Positions 1-10,600 of a stretch of 64,000 bases of DNA are shown here, in pieces. The stretch comes from Liopterus haemorrhoidalis (Eukaryota; Arthropoda; Insecta; Coleoptera; Dytiscidae), in assembly GCA_963971575.1 (NCBI GenBank), contig OZ020625.1, forward strand, positions 21,194,474-21,258,473, read 5' to 3'. The position numbers and the translations under genes are program-made. Position 1 is the stretch's first letter. Each line of letters starts with the position of its first letter. Under the pieces are notes generated by a model. The model was not told the DNA's origin. It ran no database searches and worked only from the letters and a program-made list of their open reading frames with translations.

Positions 1-1427
1 GTTAAAACTCTAACTGGCGACTCTTCTATATCGATGTCAGAATTAGCATCTTCTCTTACAAAATTTTCTTCTGTAAGTTCTTGCAATTCTTCATTTGTTA
101 GCAGATTGTCGGTGTCATTCTGTAGTAATGTCTGAATATCATCAGCGTCAACTTCATTGAAATGTAATTGATGTGCCATTTCAACAAGTTCATTCTGGAT
201 GTCATCTTTAGCAAGTTCCGATTCTTCTTCTAAATTGAGTCCTACTTTCTTCCAAACTGCTTTAAGGCAGTGTTGAGATACTTCATCCCAAGATCGTTGG
301 ATATTGTAGATAGCATTCATTATGTTGTAACTCTTCCAGAATTCTTTTATTGACGCTTGCTGACTGTCCACAGCATCAATTAAGTTGGAAAAAGTGTATC
401 GGAGAAAACGAGCTTCAAATGCTGCTATAACGCCCTGATCCATGGGTTGTAAAATAGATGTTGTGTTCGGTGGAAGGAACATAACTTCAACTGGAATGCA
501 AGTCTCCAGTGCGTTAAGATTTACTGAATGACCGGGAGCATTATCCAATAGCAATAACGCCTTTGGTTCTAAATTATTTTGTTGACAATAACGCTGCACT
601 GCAGTACAAAAATGATTAACGCACCAGTCATTAAATAGATCCTTTGGTACCCAGGCCTTTTTGTTAGATTTCCATATTACTGGTAAATTAGACTTAGAAC
701 AACCCTTCATGGCCCGTGGATTTTCTGAATGATAAATTAGAATTGGTTTCAGTTTCAAATCTCCCGATGCATTACTGCCCAGTAACAGAGTCAATCGATC
801 CTTCGCAGCTTTGAACCCTGACGCCGTTCTCTCTTCTTGTGATATGAATGTTTTAGATGGCAAACGTTTCCAAAATAAACTCGTTTCTTCAACGTTGAAT
901 ACCAAATTTGGAGGATATCCACCACTTTCAATTACAGTTTTTAATTGTTCCGGAAATTTTCTTGCTCCTTCTATGTCAGCACTAGCTGCCTCTCCCGTTA
1001 TGCGAATGTTGTGAATTCCAGCTCTACGTTTAAATTTTTCAAACCATCCACGTGATGCTACAAAATTTTCTTCATTGTTCCCTTCTTCTTGGGCTTTTAA
1101 GAATTTAAACAAATTTATTGCTTTGTTTTGAATTAAAATTTGACTCACTGGCATGTGACGTTGACCCAAATCATCAATCCAAACACTTAACATCTTCTCA
1201 ACATTTTCTATAATGCTACTTCGCGTGCGGCAAATTTTTTTATTTGTAACGTTGCTATTGTTTTCAACGGAGGTTTTTATTTTCTTTGATTGACTTACAA
1301 TTGTTGAGATAGTTGAATAAGACAATCCTGTTTGTAATGACACTGCACTCTTTTTTTCACCTCTTTCTACTCGATTTATTATGTTTAACTTCATTTCTAA
1401 ATTTATCGATTTTCGTTTGTTTGACAT
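1..1427 (-). CDS. Tigger/CENP-B-like transposase, 3' end outside window
   Basis: Reading the minus strand from ATG at 1427 gives about 475 codons with no stop up to the window edge. The order fits the pogo/Tigger family: a psq-type helix-turn-helix (residues about 1-50, start MSNKRKSINLEMKLNIINRV), a CENP-B-type DNA-binding domain (about 70-150), then a DDE domain (about 165-370). The second and third catalytic positions are present: LLLLDNAPGH with D295, and SILQPMDQG with D330. At the first position the usual N-x-D-E-T reads N-V-E-E-T, so residue 180 is Glu (codon at 890-888). The tail is acidic. The long open frame suggests a young copy or a retained gene, but the Glu probably weakens catalysis. 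A domesticated jerky/TIGD-like gene is possible; the flanking transposon terminal repeat argues for a transposon. Confidence 0.85.
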   Translation of the reverse strand, partial: MSNKRKSINLEMKLNIINRVERGEKKSAVSLQTGLSYSTISTIVSQSKKIKTSVENNSNVTNKKICRTRSSIIENVEKMLSVWIDDLGQRHMPVSQILIQNKAINLFKFLKAQEEGNNEENFVASRGWFEKFKRRAGIHNIRITGEAASADIEGARKFPEQLKTVIESGGYPPNLVFNVEETSLFWKRLPSKTFISQEERTASGFKAAKDRLTLLLGSNASGDLKLKPILIYHSENPRAMKGCSKSNLPVIWKSNKKAWVPKDLFNDWCVNHFCTAVQRYCQQNNLEPKALLLLDNAPGHSVNLNALETCIPVEVMFLPPNTTSILQPMDQGVIAAFEARFLRYTFSNLIDAVDSQQASIKEFWKSYNIMNAIYNIQRSWDEVSQHCLKAVWKKVGLNLEEESELAKDDIQNELVEMAHQLHFNEVDADDIQTLLQNDTDNLLTNEELQELTEENFVREDANSDIDIEESPVRVL

Positions 1428-1670
1428 TTTATTTTATAGCGGTGTTTTTATAAACTATTAATGTAACGTGCATATACCGAATGTCGTGAAAATTGTGGCA
1501 AAACACATATGTATGCATAGAAAAATGTTACAACCGAGAATTCCGGGGAATCCCATAACTGCATGCGCTCGGTCGCTTGTAGTGCACGTAGTAAGAATTA
1601 CTGCGTCGTCTATCAATGACGTTATAGCGAGGTATCGTTAAAGGAGGTAACGTTAAGCGAGGTATTACTG
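1..1670 (-). mobile_element. Tigger/pogo-type DNA transposon, right part
   Basis: The terminal repeat at about 1612-1670 reads inward from the right as CAGTAATACCTCGCTTAACG, the typical Tigger end, and is followed by TA at 1671-1672. The transposase runs leftwards from 1427 and leaves the window at base 1, so the left end is not visible. Bases 1428-1610 are the leader between terminal repeat and gene. Confidence 0.85.
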
Positions 1671-2156
1671 TATACGTAATATGTTCAAACTGCATTGCAG
1701 TCAGTGTTGCCAGATGGCGAAAAAAAAATATGGTACCAACACTTCAAAATGATCGTATTTTCAAGAAAAAAATCGTACAAACAATCGTATTTTTTTAAAA
1801 ATAATCGTAGAAAAAATTTCCTGTGTAATTAATTTAAAAATTATTAAGTATATATTATATCATAGTAGCAGAAAAGAATAAAAAATGTATAATACAGCAA
1901 TATATATATATAAATCAGTCTCTTGTTTCATTTTATAAAAATCACATTAATTGAGAAGTGACATGACCGTTGGCGGCTCTGTAATACAAGGCAATATGGC
2001 TGAATTGTCTAGTATTAAGCTGTGAATATGCTACCAGGGAACAGGTTAATTTTAGTTAGTTAATTTAATTTAACATTTTTATTTTATGAAAATGTATCTA
2101 TCAACATTCTAACAAAAAATCAACACTATAAAATCCTATAATATAATACGCCTGTT

Positions 2157-2371
2157 TGTATGTTCGACCGGTCGTTTTGTATGTTCGTATGTTCGACCGG
2201 TCGTTTCTTCCTTCCCCGATAGAGGCGCGCATATGTTAATTATTTATGTCAAAATTGTTTAAAATATATTGTTGATGCAATAATAGTGAATTTTCTACGA
2301 ACACTTTTTATAATTATTATAAGATGCAATAATAGTGAATATTCTACGAACACTTTTTATAATAATTGTAA
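2157..2371. repeat. Short tandem repeats inside the hAT-type element
   Basis: A unit of about 29 bp containing the palindrome GACCGGTC (tgttcgaccggtcgtt) occurs twice at 2157-2206. A 49-bp unit starting gatgcaataatagtgaat occurs twice from 2274 and 2323. The first pair, together with the GC-rich hairpin stretch at 4090-4156, recalls Helitron ends, but no Helitron termini could be fixed. Confidence 0.5.
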
Positions 2372-2723
2372 GAAATTATTGTTTATGTATTGGACAGTAG
2401 TGTGCTGTGAATTTTTGTTTTGAGTGTTGACAATAAATTAGTAAAAAAGTCAGTTGTGTTTTTCATTAAAAAATCACTTCACAATTATTAATTTAGTTGT
2501 GAAATACACGGATCGGTTTTTTTACGAAACAAAACACAGAAAAACGTTATCCTTCCGTGATATTCGACATTTTTGATTAAAATTATTATTAGCAGAAAAA
2601 TAATTATTTTAAAAAATATTTGGTTTTGATGAAAGTAAGAAAAATGTAACTTTTTTTTCTTTATTATTATTTTTTCAATGCTTTATTATTTTTTTATTTC
2701 TACGATTTACAGGACAAGATTTA

Positions 2724-3274
2724 CAATATCCCACTGCAAACTCTATACAGACGGCAGCACATAACGACTACACTAAATAATTCAAGAATTATTAGTGGCT
2801 CTAAAATAATGGTTTCTGTTTATTTATCACATTAAAATATCATTTACCTTTTAGTTTAGGTTAGATTCACCTTAAAAGCACTATCTTAGGTTATGATTGA
2901 TAATTTTTTTTTTTTTTTTTATAAACCACCTAAAAATAAATTGTATTTTAACTGTTCTGTGCAGGGCTAGGGACAGTGATTCACCTTAAAAGCACTATCT
3001 TAGGTTATGGTTGATAACTGCTTATTTTATTTTTATAAACCACCTAAAAATAAATTGTATTTTAACTGTTCTGCGCAGAGCCAGGGACAGTGATTCACCT
3101 TAAAAGCACTATCTTAGGTTATGGTTGATAACTGTTTATTTTTTTGTTTTTTTATAAACCACCTAAAAATAAATTGTGTTTTAAAAGTTCTGCACAGTCC
3201 CACCTGTTTAGAATCTCTGTATATTGAACAAATGACGTGTGTGTAACGCATACGCAGTGTTCAGTGGGATATTG
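2724..3274. mobile_element. Small TA-flanked inverted-repeat element with internal minisatellite
   Basis: CAATATCCCACTG at 2724 is matched by CAGTGGGATATTG ending at 3274. TA lies on both sides (2722-2723, 3275-3276), and the next four bases also mirror each other. There is no coding capacity. Inside sit three copies of a 114-bp unit starting at 2864, 2978 and 3092 (gattcaccttaaaagcacta), differing mainly in the length of a T-run. Confidence 0.6.
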
Positions 3275-3942
3275 TAAATCTACCCCCTGATTTGAGATAT
3301 AGTGTAAGTACGCTTTTTTCCGTGTGTGTATTTTTTCATGTGTGCTTTTTTCCGTGTGCGTATTAATCCGTGTGCGTTTTTTCCGTGTGCGTATTTTTAT
3401 ATTATATAAGAAAATGAAAAATTAATTTTAATAAATATATTTTAAATTTAACGTCTCAAATCATTTTTAGTTTTAACATTATAAATATAATGCACTGAGT
3501 GAAAATGAATCGTTTTCCCATCTTAAAAAGTTAATGAATTAATAATTCGGATTAATGCTCATTATTTGTCCAGTTTTTAATAATGGGCGAAGAGTTGATT
3601 CAATTTGAATTGGATGAAGTTAGGCGTATGGCTAGAGAAAGAAGTCTGAGGTGTCGAGCAAGTTCCACATTAAGGTAATGATTTGTTTGCCAACACAGTT
3701 GGCAACGGGTGCACTAGTATGTAATAATTTCAAACAGTACTACAGTAGCGTAGTACAATATTTGACCACCAGACTGCGTATCCGAGCGTGTCAGTTCTCA
3801 ATACCTATCATATGCATAAATAATAAAGTAGTTGAAAACTAAAAATCACAAGGTAGGTATTTTAGTCAAATTAGAGTACTCTCAGGAAAATACATATCTC
3901 TATATTAATACATAATAAGAATTATAGGTAGTTTCGAATTAT

Positions 3943-4070
3943 AGGGTTTAGGCGGAACTAGATTTTCAAATCTGTACGCCTACTTCAATATATAAAAAAT
4001 TAGCTAATGACAACTTAAAAAAAATTAAATTGCATTTAGTTCCGCGTAAAGGTTTTTCTTATAACCTATA
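3943..4070. repeat. Degenerate copy of inverted-repeat family B (subtype B')
   Basis: It starts agggtttaggcggaacta and ends tagttccgcgtaaagg...ataaccta, matching the copies at 10601 and 10801, with an internal deletion. It is followed, like them, by tacatacaataaatatgta. Bases 3277-3942 hold no recognisable gene; a short open stretch from ATG at 3583 ends at a GT-like site and was not called. Confidence 0.5.
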
Positions 4071-4135
4071 CATACAATAAATATGTACTAGGGGCCTCAC
4101 CCCGGCTTCGCGGGGCTTCTCCCCCTACGTTGACC

Positions 4136-4156
4136 AAACTCGTCGCTTCGCGACTC
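4136..4156. repeat. Target-site duplication of the 4157-9184 LINE, left copy
   Basis: These 21 bp are identical to 9185-9205. The core gtcgcttcgcgac is a perfect short hairpin. The GC-rich stretch before it (4090-4135) is part of the original target, whose continuation is at 9206. Confidence 0.75.
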
Positions 4157-4642
4157 GTTTTAGTATAATAAGGCATTTTGCCGCACTTGTCGATTCTATG
4201 AGAACTGCTGTGATATGTGAATCAGGTGATTTTGACAGCTCTAGTTTATTACGTGTTTTTATATGGAAATTTCTAAAAAAATTGCTGAAAGTATTAAAAA
4301 TCTCTACAGTAAGTCTCCATATGCTTATAAATATACATGAGATAAATATTAATATTAATTTTCATTGATAAACCTAGTTTTAAAACTAATAACTGTTCAA
4401 CTCCAATATAGTATACGTCATAGCGCAGGCGCAGTTGTGCTCTCTACTCAGTGAAATTTCCAGTGACCATCAAACCGTGGTTTAATACTTTCCTGTTTTA
4501 TCTGAACTTTACTGTAAAATAACATCAATAATTATTTCATTAATAAAATAATAATAATAATAATATTATTAATAATTTTTCTGTATTCAAAAATCTGTGC
4601 TTATTGACCTGAATTATATACAAATTAGTGCTACATAAAACA

Positions 4643-6082
4643 ATGTCTGTAAAAGTTGGTGATCTAAAAGTGTACCAAATAAAGGAAGAACTGTCTAAAC
4701 GGGGAGTAAAATGTACTGGACGTAAGTGTGAACTTGTGCTTAAACTAAAAAAAGAACTAAATTCGAGCTATATTGACACAGAAAGCAAGGAAGGTAACTC
4801 TAAATACGATAAATGTGATATCACTGATTTAGCCAGTGTTTCAAGTGATAGTTCATCGGATGAATTTAGTGATTTAAACATTTCTGCCAGCAGTGTGGAA
4901 ACAGTTGTCAATCAAAATTGCTTTAATAATAAAAAATCACTACCAATTAAAAGAAATGGCTATTTTAGACTTTTAAACTATGTAAAAGAATTAGAAAGAA
5001 AAATTAAACATCTTGAATTTCGATTAACTAAACACATTAAATCCAAAAACAATAAGAAGAAAATCCCGCTCCGAAATGTGAAGACCACTAGCGACATCAC
5101 CGGCTGCCAGCTAGAGACATCGAAATGTAACAACAAGACCATAACCCCACACTGCGCACACGTACATATTTCACAAAATATTAGTACTCAAAATATTAAC
5201 ACTCAAAAAGCTATTAACAAAAAAAAAATTTTGTTGCTTGCGGATAGTCAAGGACGATTCTGTTCAAACATTTTAAATAATTTTTTTCCCAAAAATGAAT
5301 ATGATATTACTGTATTTTTCTATCCAAACGCCACATTTTATAATGTAACAAGTAATATTTGTAAACTTACTAGTGACTTTACGATGAATGATTATGTTGT
5401 ATTAATGGGAGGTACTAACGATGTTTTAAAACAATCACTAATCAATAAACAAATTATAACAAACACATTGAACAAAACCAAACACACAAATGTAATATTT
5501 ATGGGTACTTTTTTTTGGCAACACAAACACAACCACAACTATAATGTATTTCTACAAAACTCTCTAATAGAACATATCTCGTCAAATTATAGTAACGTTC
5601 TATTTATTGACCCAAACATTCACATAAGCTATTCCGACATGTCAAAGCAAGGTTTGCACTTAAATAAAAATGGAAAAATAAAAATAATCTCTCGGATAGC
5701 TCAACACATAGATGTTAATATTAATATTTTTAAGTCAAAAAATAATAAATCGGCAGTAAAAAATGTGAGCAGTAAAATAAAACTAAATTCGGAAAAAGTT
5801 AAGAATATTTTAAAAGATAACAATACTTCAAAAAAATTAAAGAATAATGTAGTTGATAAGAATGATTTAGAAAAGGACAGTACTTTAATAATTTTAAATA
5901 ATGACAATGATCTAAGCAATGACAATATTTTTAACCATAATAAGTCCTCAAGTAATGGTACAATTATAAACGCTAAAAACTCGAATAATAATGTTGTTGC
6001 CACAAATGCGCCCCAGAAACCCTCTACTAGTAGCAGTGCTAATTTTTTAGGCCTGAGAAACAATGTACAAAAAAAAATATAG
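4643..6082 (+). CDS. LINE ORF1: SAP-like plus SGNH hydrolase-like protein
   Basis: 479 codons from the first ATG (4643); the frame is open a few codons upstream without a Met. Residues about 5-38 (start MSVKVGDLKVYQIKEEL, with GRK and repeated leucines) look like a SAP DNA-binding motif. Next come an acidic serine-rich linker and a basic coiled region. At about 195-345 is an SGNH/GDSL-type hydrolase: ADSQGR (block I Ser, about 201), GGTND (block III, about 256) and a late D..H motif ending GLHLN (about 339). The C-terminal 130 residues are Lys/Asn-rich and disordered. Esterase-type ORF1 proteins are known from CR1/L2-like LINEs, where they are thought to bind RNP or membrane; the role here is inferred. 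It precedes ORF2 and overlaps its open frame. Confidence 0.8.
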   Translation: MSVKVGDLKVYQIKEELSKRGVKCTGRKCELVLKLKKELNSSYIDTESKEGNSKYDKCDITDLASVSSDSSSDEFSDLNISASSVETVVNQNCFNNKKSLPIKRNGYFRLLNYVKELERKIKHLEFRLTKHIKSKNNKKKIPLRNVKTTSDITGCQLETSKCNNKTITPHCAHVHISQNISTQNINTQKAINKKKILLLADSQGRFCSNILNNFFPKNEYDITVFFYPNATFYNVTSNICKLTSDFTMNDYVVLMGGTNDVLKQSLINKQIITNTLNKTKHTNVIFMGTFFWQHKHNHNYNVFLQNSLIEHISSNYSNVLFIDPNIHISYSDMSKQGLHLNKNGKIKIISRIAQHIDVNINIFKSKNNKSAVKNVSSKIKLNSEKVKNILKDNNTSKKLKNNVVDKNDLEKDSTLIILNNDNDLSNDNIFNHNKSSSNGTIINAKNSNNNVVATNAPQKPSTSSSANFLGLRNNVQKKI

Positions 6083-6981
6083 AAAATTCCTATCTTATTT
6101 TAAATCTGCTGTATTTAAACATCCAGTGCGCCAGGCATAAAATTGATTTTATAGAAGCTTTAACAGTGGACAAATCTTTTGATATTTTGTGTATATCTGA
6201 ACATTGGCTCAAAAAACATGAAATTTCCGAATTTGTCATAGAAAACTTCTGCTTGTTAACCAGTTTTTGTAGAGAAATGCTGAAACACGGGGGAGTTGCC
6301 ATATTCGTAAAAACACATCTTTTAAATAAACATGATTTTAAAATTTTACATTATATAAACAATCTGTCTATTGAAAAACATTGTGAAATTAATGCTGTAT
6401 TAATCAGTGATATCAAAACAGTTATTATAAACATTTATAGATCCCCTACCGGAGATTTTAAAATATTTTTGGAAAAAATAGAAAAAGCAATAGGCAGTAT
6501 CAAATTAGGACACAAGATTTTAATAGGGGGAGATTTTAACGTTCATTTTAATAAAACAGAATCTGAAACTATGCAACTCTGCGATATGTTTAGGGCATTT
6601 GCCATGCAGAAACTGGTCTACTTTAACACCAGGGGGAACAACTGTCTTGATAACATTTTTTGTAATGATAAAGGTGAAGCTGATGAAGTGTTTGAAATTA
6701 AAAACTCTTTCTCAGACCACAGCGGAATGGGTTATCGTAAATATTTAACAGTTGAGACAGTTGAGTCCTCCCTAAATAACAATAAAAATGTAAATGAAAA
6801 TGTGTGTCGACCAATCACCAATGTTGCTCTACTTAAGTTTTATAATGAATTAACAAACGTGAACTGGGATTTCGCATATAACGGAAATATAGCGGATGAA
6901 AGTAGTGATACTGTTTTTAACAACTTTTTAGACATAGTACTTAGATTATTTACTAGTTGTTTTCCGCAAAAAAAAAATTAA
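6043..6981 (+). CDS. LINE ORF2, endonuclease part
   Basis: The frame is open from 6043, overlapping the end of ORF1 by 40 bp in another frame, with no early ATG, so translation would need reinitiation or frameshifting. Residues typical of the apurinic-type endonuclease are visible: NIQCARHKIDF at the start, SEHWL (catalytic Glu), GGVAIF, INIYRSP, GGDFNVHF (Asp/Asn pair) and SDHSGM (terminal His). It stops at 6981, just after a run of ten A at 6968-6977. The reverse transcriptase follows in the +1 frame, so this is one ORF2 broken by a single-base change in the homopolymer (or a sequencing error). Confidence 0.85.
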   Translation, partial: FFRPEKQCTKKNIENSYLILNLLYLNIQCARHKIDFIEALTVDKSFDILCISEHWLKKHEISEFVIENFCLLTSFCREMLKHGGVAIFVKTHLLNKHDFKILHYINNLSIEKHCEINAVLISDIKTVIINIYRSPTGDFKIFLEKIEKAIGSIKLGHKILIGGDFNVHFNKTESETMQLCDMFRAFAMQKLVYFNTRGNNCLDNIFCNDKGEADEVFEIKNSFSDHSGMGYRKYLTVETVESSLNNNKNVNENVCRPITNVALLKFYNELTNVNWDFAYNGNIADESSDTVFNNFLDIVLRLFTSCFPQKKN

Positions 6982-7069
6982 ACTTAAAAGTAAGAACAAT
7001 AATATATCCTGGTTTAATGATAAACTTTATCAGCTAAGAAACCTATCACAATTTTTTCAGACATATCAT

Positions 7070-8908
7070 ATGCAAAATCCCAATCCACAGACTGTGGCAG
7101 TTCGGAATCATGTTAGAAGACTGTACAGGCAAGAAATTGCATTATCTAAAATCACAGCTAATTCTGAATATATAGATAATTCTGATAACACGCCTCAAGC
7201 AGTGTGGAATATAATTAATCAATCCAGGCCCTTGTTCAAGAAAAATGAATGCTCTCAACATCCTAATGTGATTAATAACTTTTTCATTGATATAACGAAA
7301 AACATAGTTTTAAATCAACTACAAGGCAACCAAGAGTCTATTGATATAGTCTCATCAATAATAAACAAGAACGACATACCTATCTTTACTTTTAAAACAA
7401 TTACTCATAATCAAGTAAGGGATGCAATTACTTCGCTGAACAACAGTAAAAGTAGAGATGCGTATGACTTAAATGCCGTATTAATTAAAAGAGTAAAAGA
7501 TCTTTTGATTGACCCACTCTGCAAAGTTTTTAATTCGTCTTTAGTAACGCATAGATTTCCGACAGCGCTGAAATTAACAAAAGTTATACCAGTTTATAAA
7601 GGCAAAAATAAAGACGACTTAAACAACTATAGGCCAATATCCCTAACCCCAATTTTCTCAAAAATTTTCGAAAAAATTCTTCTTCGCCAGTTAATGGAAC
7701 ATTTTGAAAGCAATCACTTGTTGAATAGCAGTCAATTTGGCTTTAGACCTGGAAAATCTACTACTCATGCTATTTTAGAACTGGTTGAGTATATCACATC
7801 AGCTATAGAAAATAGATCTCATGGTATAGCAACGTTTTTAGATCTGTCTAAAGCTTTTGACTGCGTCTCACATGATATATTGATTTCTAAATTATCCTGT
7901 TACAATGTTAGCCCTGACAGCTGTAAATTATTAAAAAGCTATCTGTCAAATAGAAAGCAATTTGTATGGACCAATGGAAGAAGATCAGATGATCTGGTGA
8001 TTGAGTCTGGTGTGCCGCAAGGCTCCATTTTGGGTCCGCTACTTTTCATAATTTTCATAAATGATCTACCATTATATATGAATACTGCAAAAACTATCTT
8101 GTATGCAGACGACACGACTCTTTTAAACCATTGCCCAGATTATGAAGAGTTAGTGGAACAGAATCAGTGGAATATTGAGCGTAGTGTAATATGGTTTTCA
8201 GTCAACAAACTCTGCACTAATCAAGCAAAAACCCAACACCTTTCTTTTTCAAGACGAGCCCTGGACTGTGTTACCAGTGAGTCAGTATGTTTTCTGGGTG
8301 TCACTCTAGGTATGAACCTTAGCTGGGAGAAACACGTTGATGTGACATCCATAAAATTATGTAAGGCAATATATTGTATCAGGAATTTAAGATGGAAAGT
8401 GAGTAAAGATGTTCTATTGACGGCATACTACGCGCTTTTTCAATCTCACGTTGCTTATGCGCTACTAGCGTGGGGACATTCCACGCATGCAGTGAGAATT
8501 TTTGCACTGCAACGACGTGTTATTAGAATTATCGGCGGAATAGGCTACAGAGAGAGTTGTAAACACTTGTTTATAGAACTTGGCGTTTTAACGTTCCCTT
8601 GCCTGTACATATACTATTGCCTACTGAATGTCCATTTAAACTTTAAAGACAAAAAGCTACAAAAAAATATCCATAGCTATAATACCAGAGGCAAAGAACT
8701 GATCAGGCCTGATTACACAAGACTATCGTCAACCAGATACTCGTTAAATTACTATGCCACCAAATTTTATAATGTGCTACCGAGTAAGGTCAAATGCCTT
8801 GATAAAAGTCATTTTAAAACAAAAATTAAAAATTTTTTACTCAAAAAGGCCTTCTATAATTTCGACGAGTACCTGGTGGACGATTTTAACGTGTTCTCTG
8901 ACACCTGA
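7070..8908 (+). CDS. LINE ORF2, reverse transcriptase part
   Basis: 612 codons in one frame; the frame is already open from about 6982, and the ATG at 7070 is only the first Met. RT blocks are complete: NNYRPISLTP, QFGFRPGKST, ATFLDLSKAFD, GVPQGSILGPLLF, YADDTTLL (catalytic YADD at residues 345-348) and FLGVTL. The C-terminal region has the QRRVIRIIGG and YNTRGK motifs also seen in the degenerate relative at 60180-61074. There are no internal stops. This is a copy that was recently active, disabled only by the A-run shift upstream. Confidence 0.9.
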   Translation: MQNPNPQTVAVRNHVRRLYRQEIALSKITANSEYIDNSDNTPQAVWNIINQSRPLFKKNECSQHPNVINNFFIDITKNIVLNQLQGNQESIDIVSSIINKNDIPIFTFKTITHNQVRDAITSLNNSKSRDAYDLNAVLIKRVKDLLIDPLCKVFNSSLVTHRFPTALKLTKVIPVYKGKNKDDLNNYRPISLTPIFSKIFEKILLRQLMEHFESNHLLNSSQFGFRPGKSTTHAILELVEYITSAIENRSHGIATFLDLSKAFDCVSHDILISKLSCYNVSPDSCKLLKSYLSNRKQFVWTNGRRSDDLVIESGVPQGSILGPLLFIIFINDLPLYMNTAKTILYADDTTLLNHCPDYEELVEQNQWNIERSVIWFSVNKLCTNQAKTQHLSFSRRALDCVTSESVCFLGVTLGMNLSWEKHVDVTSIKLCKAIYCIRNLRWKVSKDVLLTAYYALFQSHVAYALLAWGHSTHAVRIFALQRRVIRIIGGIGYRESCKHLFIELGVLTFPCLYIYYCLLNVHLNFKDKKLQKNIHSYNTRGKELIRPDYTRLSSTRYSLNYYATKFYNVLPSKVKCLDKSHFKTKIKNFLLKKAFYNFDEYLVDDFNVFSDT

Positions 8909-9149
8909 TATCTTTTATCTTTTATTTATTTATTTATTTTTTTATCCTTTTGATGACCTTTGTAAAAAATTGTAATTTTATTTTATTTACTTTACTTATT
9001 ATATTTAATATCATTTTTAAATTTGTACTTTTTTTATATATTTTTTTATTTTTATTTTAATATGTTGTTTTGTACTATCTATTTTAAATTTGTACTTTTT
9101 AAATATTTGACTTGTGTAAACATTTTTTATAATGTATCAACATTAATAA

Positions 9150-9150
9150 A

Positions 9151-9184
<34 letters not shown>
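9150..9184 (+). repeat. (ATT)n tail of the LINE
   Basis: About ten ATT triplets directly before the right target duplication. Related LINEs in this window (18478 on the minus strand, 61212) carry the same tail. Confidence 0.85.
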
Positions 9185-9205
9185 AAACTCGTCGCTTCGC
9201 GACTC

Positions 9206-10600
9206 ATTTTTTGCTTGTCACGTGGTTATCGAAGTGACGCACCTCGGGCGCGCCCGCGTTACATCCACAAAACGTCAGCAAAAATTATTATTATTATTAT
9301 CATTAGCCTATAACAAACAGGAAGTTCTGAGCAATTTAACGTTGAAATAATTTTTCAAATTGGTGGCACTCCGGTTAGTGTCGTGGCACCCTGGTTGAGA
9401 AACACTGATACAGCCTATAACACTCGGGAAGTTCTAATCTATACATAAAATGTTCAAAGGATTATCCAAATCGGTTAATTAATTTACGTTTGTACCATTT
9501 AAACGTAACAATAATATTTTATTTCATTATAAAGAATACATGGATTCTGAATAAAATAGAGAAAAATTAATAAAATAGTTAAATATTATTGCATAGGTTC
9601 ACTATTAATTATGTCACTTGGAAATTTAGAAAAACTTTTGAGTAACACTGATAGATGTGAAATTTTCCGATTTTCGTTGTAATAATATATTCGTTGTAGT
9701 AATATTTTACGTTATTAAATTTAGTATTTTGTTTAACTATTTAAAAAGGTATTTATAATTTTCAGTAGTCGTTTTTTAATTTATTTAATCCCTAAAATTT
9801 CACCTATACTTGTTATCATTCAGTAATGTGAAGGAATTGCCTCCTAAATTTGAATGTCGGTAGTTGTTTCGTTGTTCGAAACAGGCGCTGATGAATACTT
9901 TTATCATAATTTTTAAGTTTTATTGAAATACGTCTTAAAATCAGCATTTTTACTGCAAAAAAAAAAGAACAGCGGAAGACAGTCATGATGACAAAAAACA
10001 CATTCATCCTATAATAATCACTTATATAAAGAAATAATATATTAAAATGACATCTGGGTATATAATTCTTCAAGATTTAACACAATTAAAATTACGCAAT
10101 TACTAAATATCGAATATTATTCTGTCTTATCTATCCTCCTAATACATTGTACTTTATACTTTCGTTAATATAGTTAGTAAAATAGTTAATAACATACAGT
10201 TTCCAGAATTAAAATAACAAAACTGCTTAACAGATCTATCATCACCCTGAAAACTAATTTGAACGTATCTACAGCAAAAATTTTCAAAATTTATGAAAAT
10301 GTGTTAAAACCTTAAAAAACTGCATTATCTTTATCAACTCTTATGTATTTTTTACACATTTCATCAATTTTATTAATAAAATACCTTCAACTGTAGGTTT
10401 TTCAATTCTGATAGTAGGTCTGATATCGTCTTCTGAATAGTAAAAAAATAGAAATATGAATAAACATCTTTTATCGTCTGATAAAACCTGTCCGTGCTGA
10501 CCAATAGTGACTTTAATTCGACACGGATTCAAGGAAAAAATGCATGATTTTTATCAATAAAAATTAGTCAGTACCCCCTGTCGAAATAAAATTAAGCCTA
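9206..10600. other. No gene seen; interior of the hAT-type element
   Basis: AT-rich sequence with a GC-rich patch at 9230-9265 that continues the LINE target, a short (ATT)n at 9284-9300, and a stretch at 9363-9410 resembling the end of a dispersed repeat (gagaaacactgat). The open frames here are short and have no domain signal. Confidence 0.4.

Larger units (their letters stand above)
4157..9184 (+). mobile_element. Full-length LINE (CR1/L2-like group), nearly intact
   Basis: A 5-kb non-LTR retrotransposon with two ORFs and a 3' tail of about ten ATT/TTA triplets. A 21-bp direct repeat at 4136-4156 and 9185-9205 (starting aaactcgtcgc, centred on the palindrome gtcgcttcgcgac) flanks it exactly and is taken as the target-site duplication, so the 5' end is complete. 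ORF1 with an SGNH hydrolase-like fold and ORF2 with endonuclease plus reverse transcriptase fit the CR1/L2-like LINEs; the clade is not certain by eye. Confidence 0.85.

Noticed and set aside
3583..3675. Short ORF MGEELIQFELDEVRRMA.. ending at a GT site
   Set aside because: Only about 30 codons, no partner exon found; may be a remnant of the hAT-type element.
4081..4156. Helitron 3' end (GC-rich hairpin near gggcttc)
   Set aside because: A hairpin is present, but no CTRR end followed by an AT insertion site could be fixed and the matching 5' TC end is not clear.
5701..6063. 120-codon minus-strand frame
   Set aside because: Antisense shadow of the Lys/Asn-rich C-terminus of LINE ORF1.
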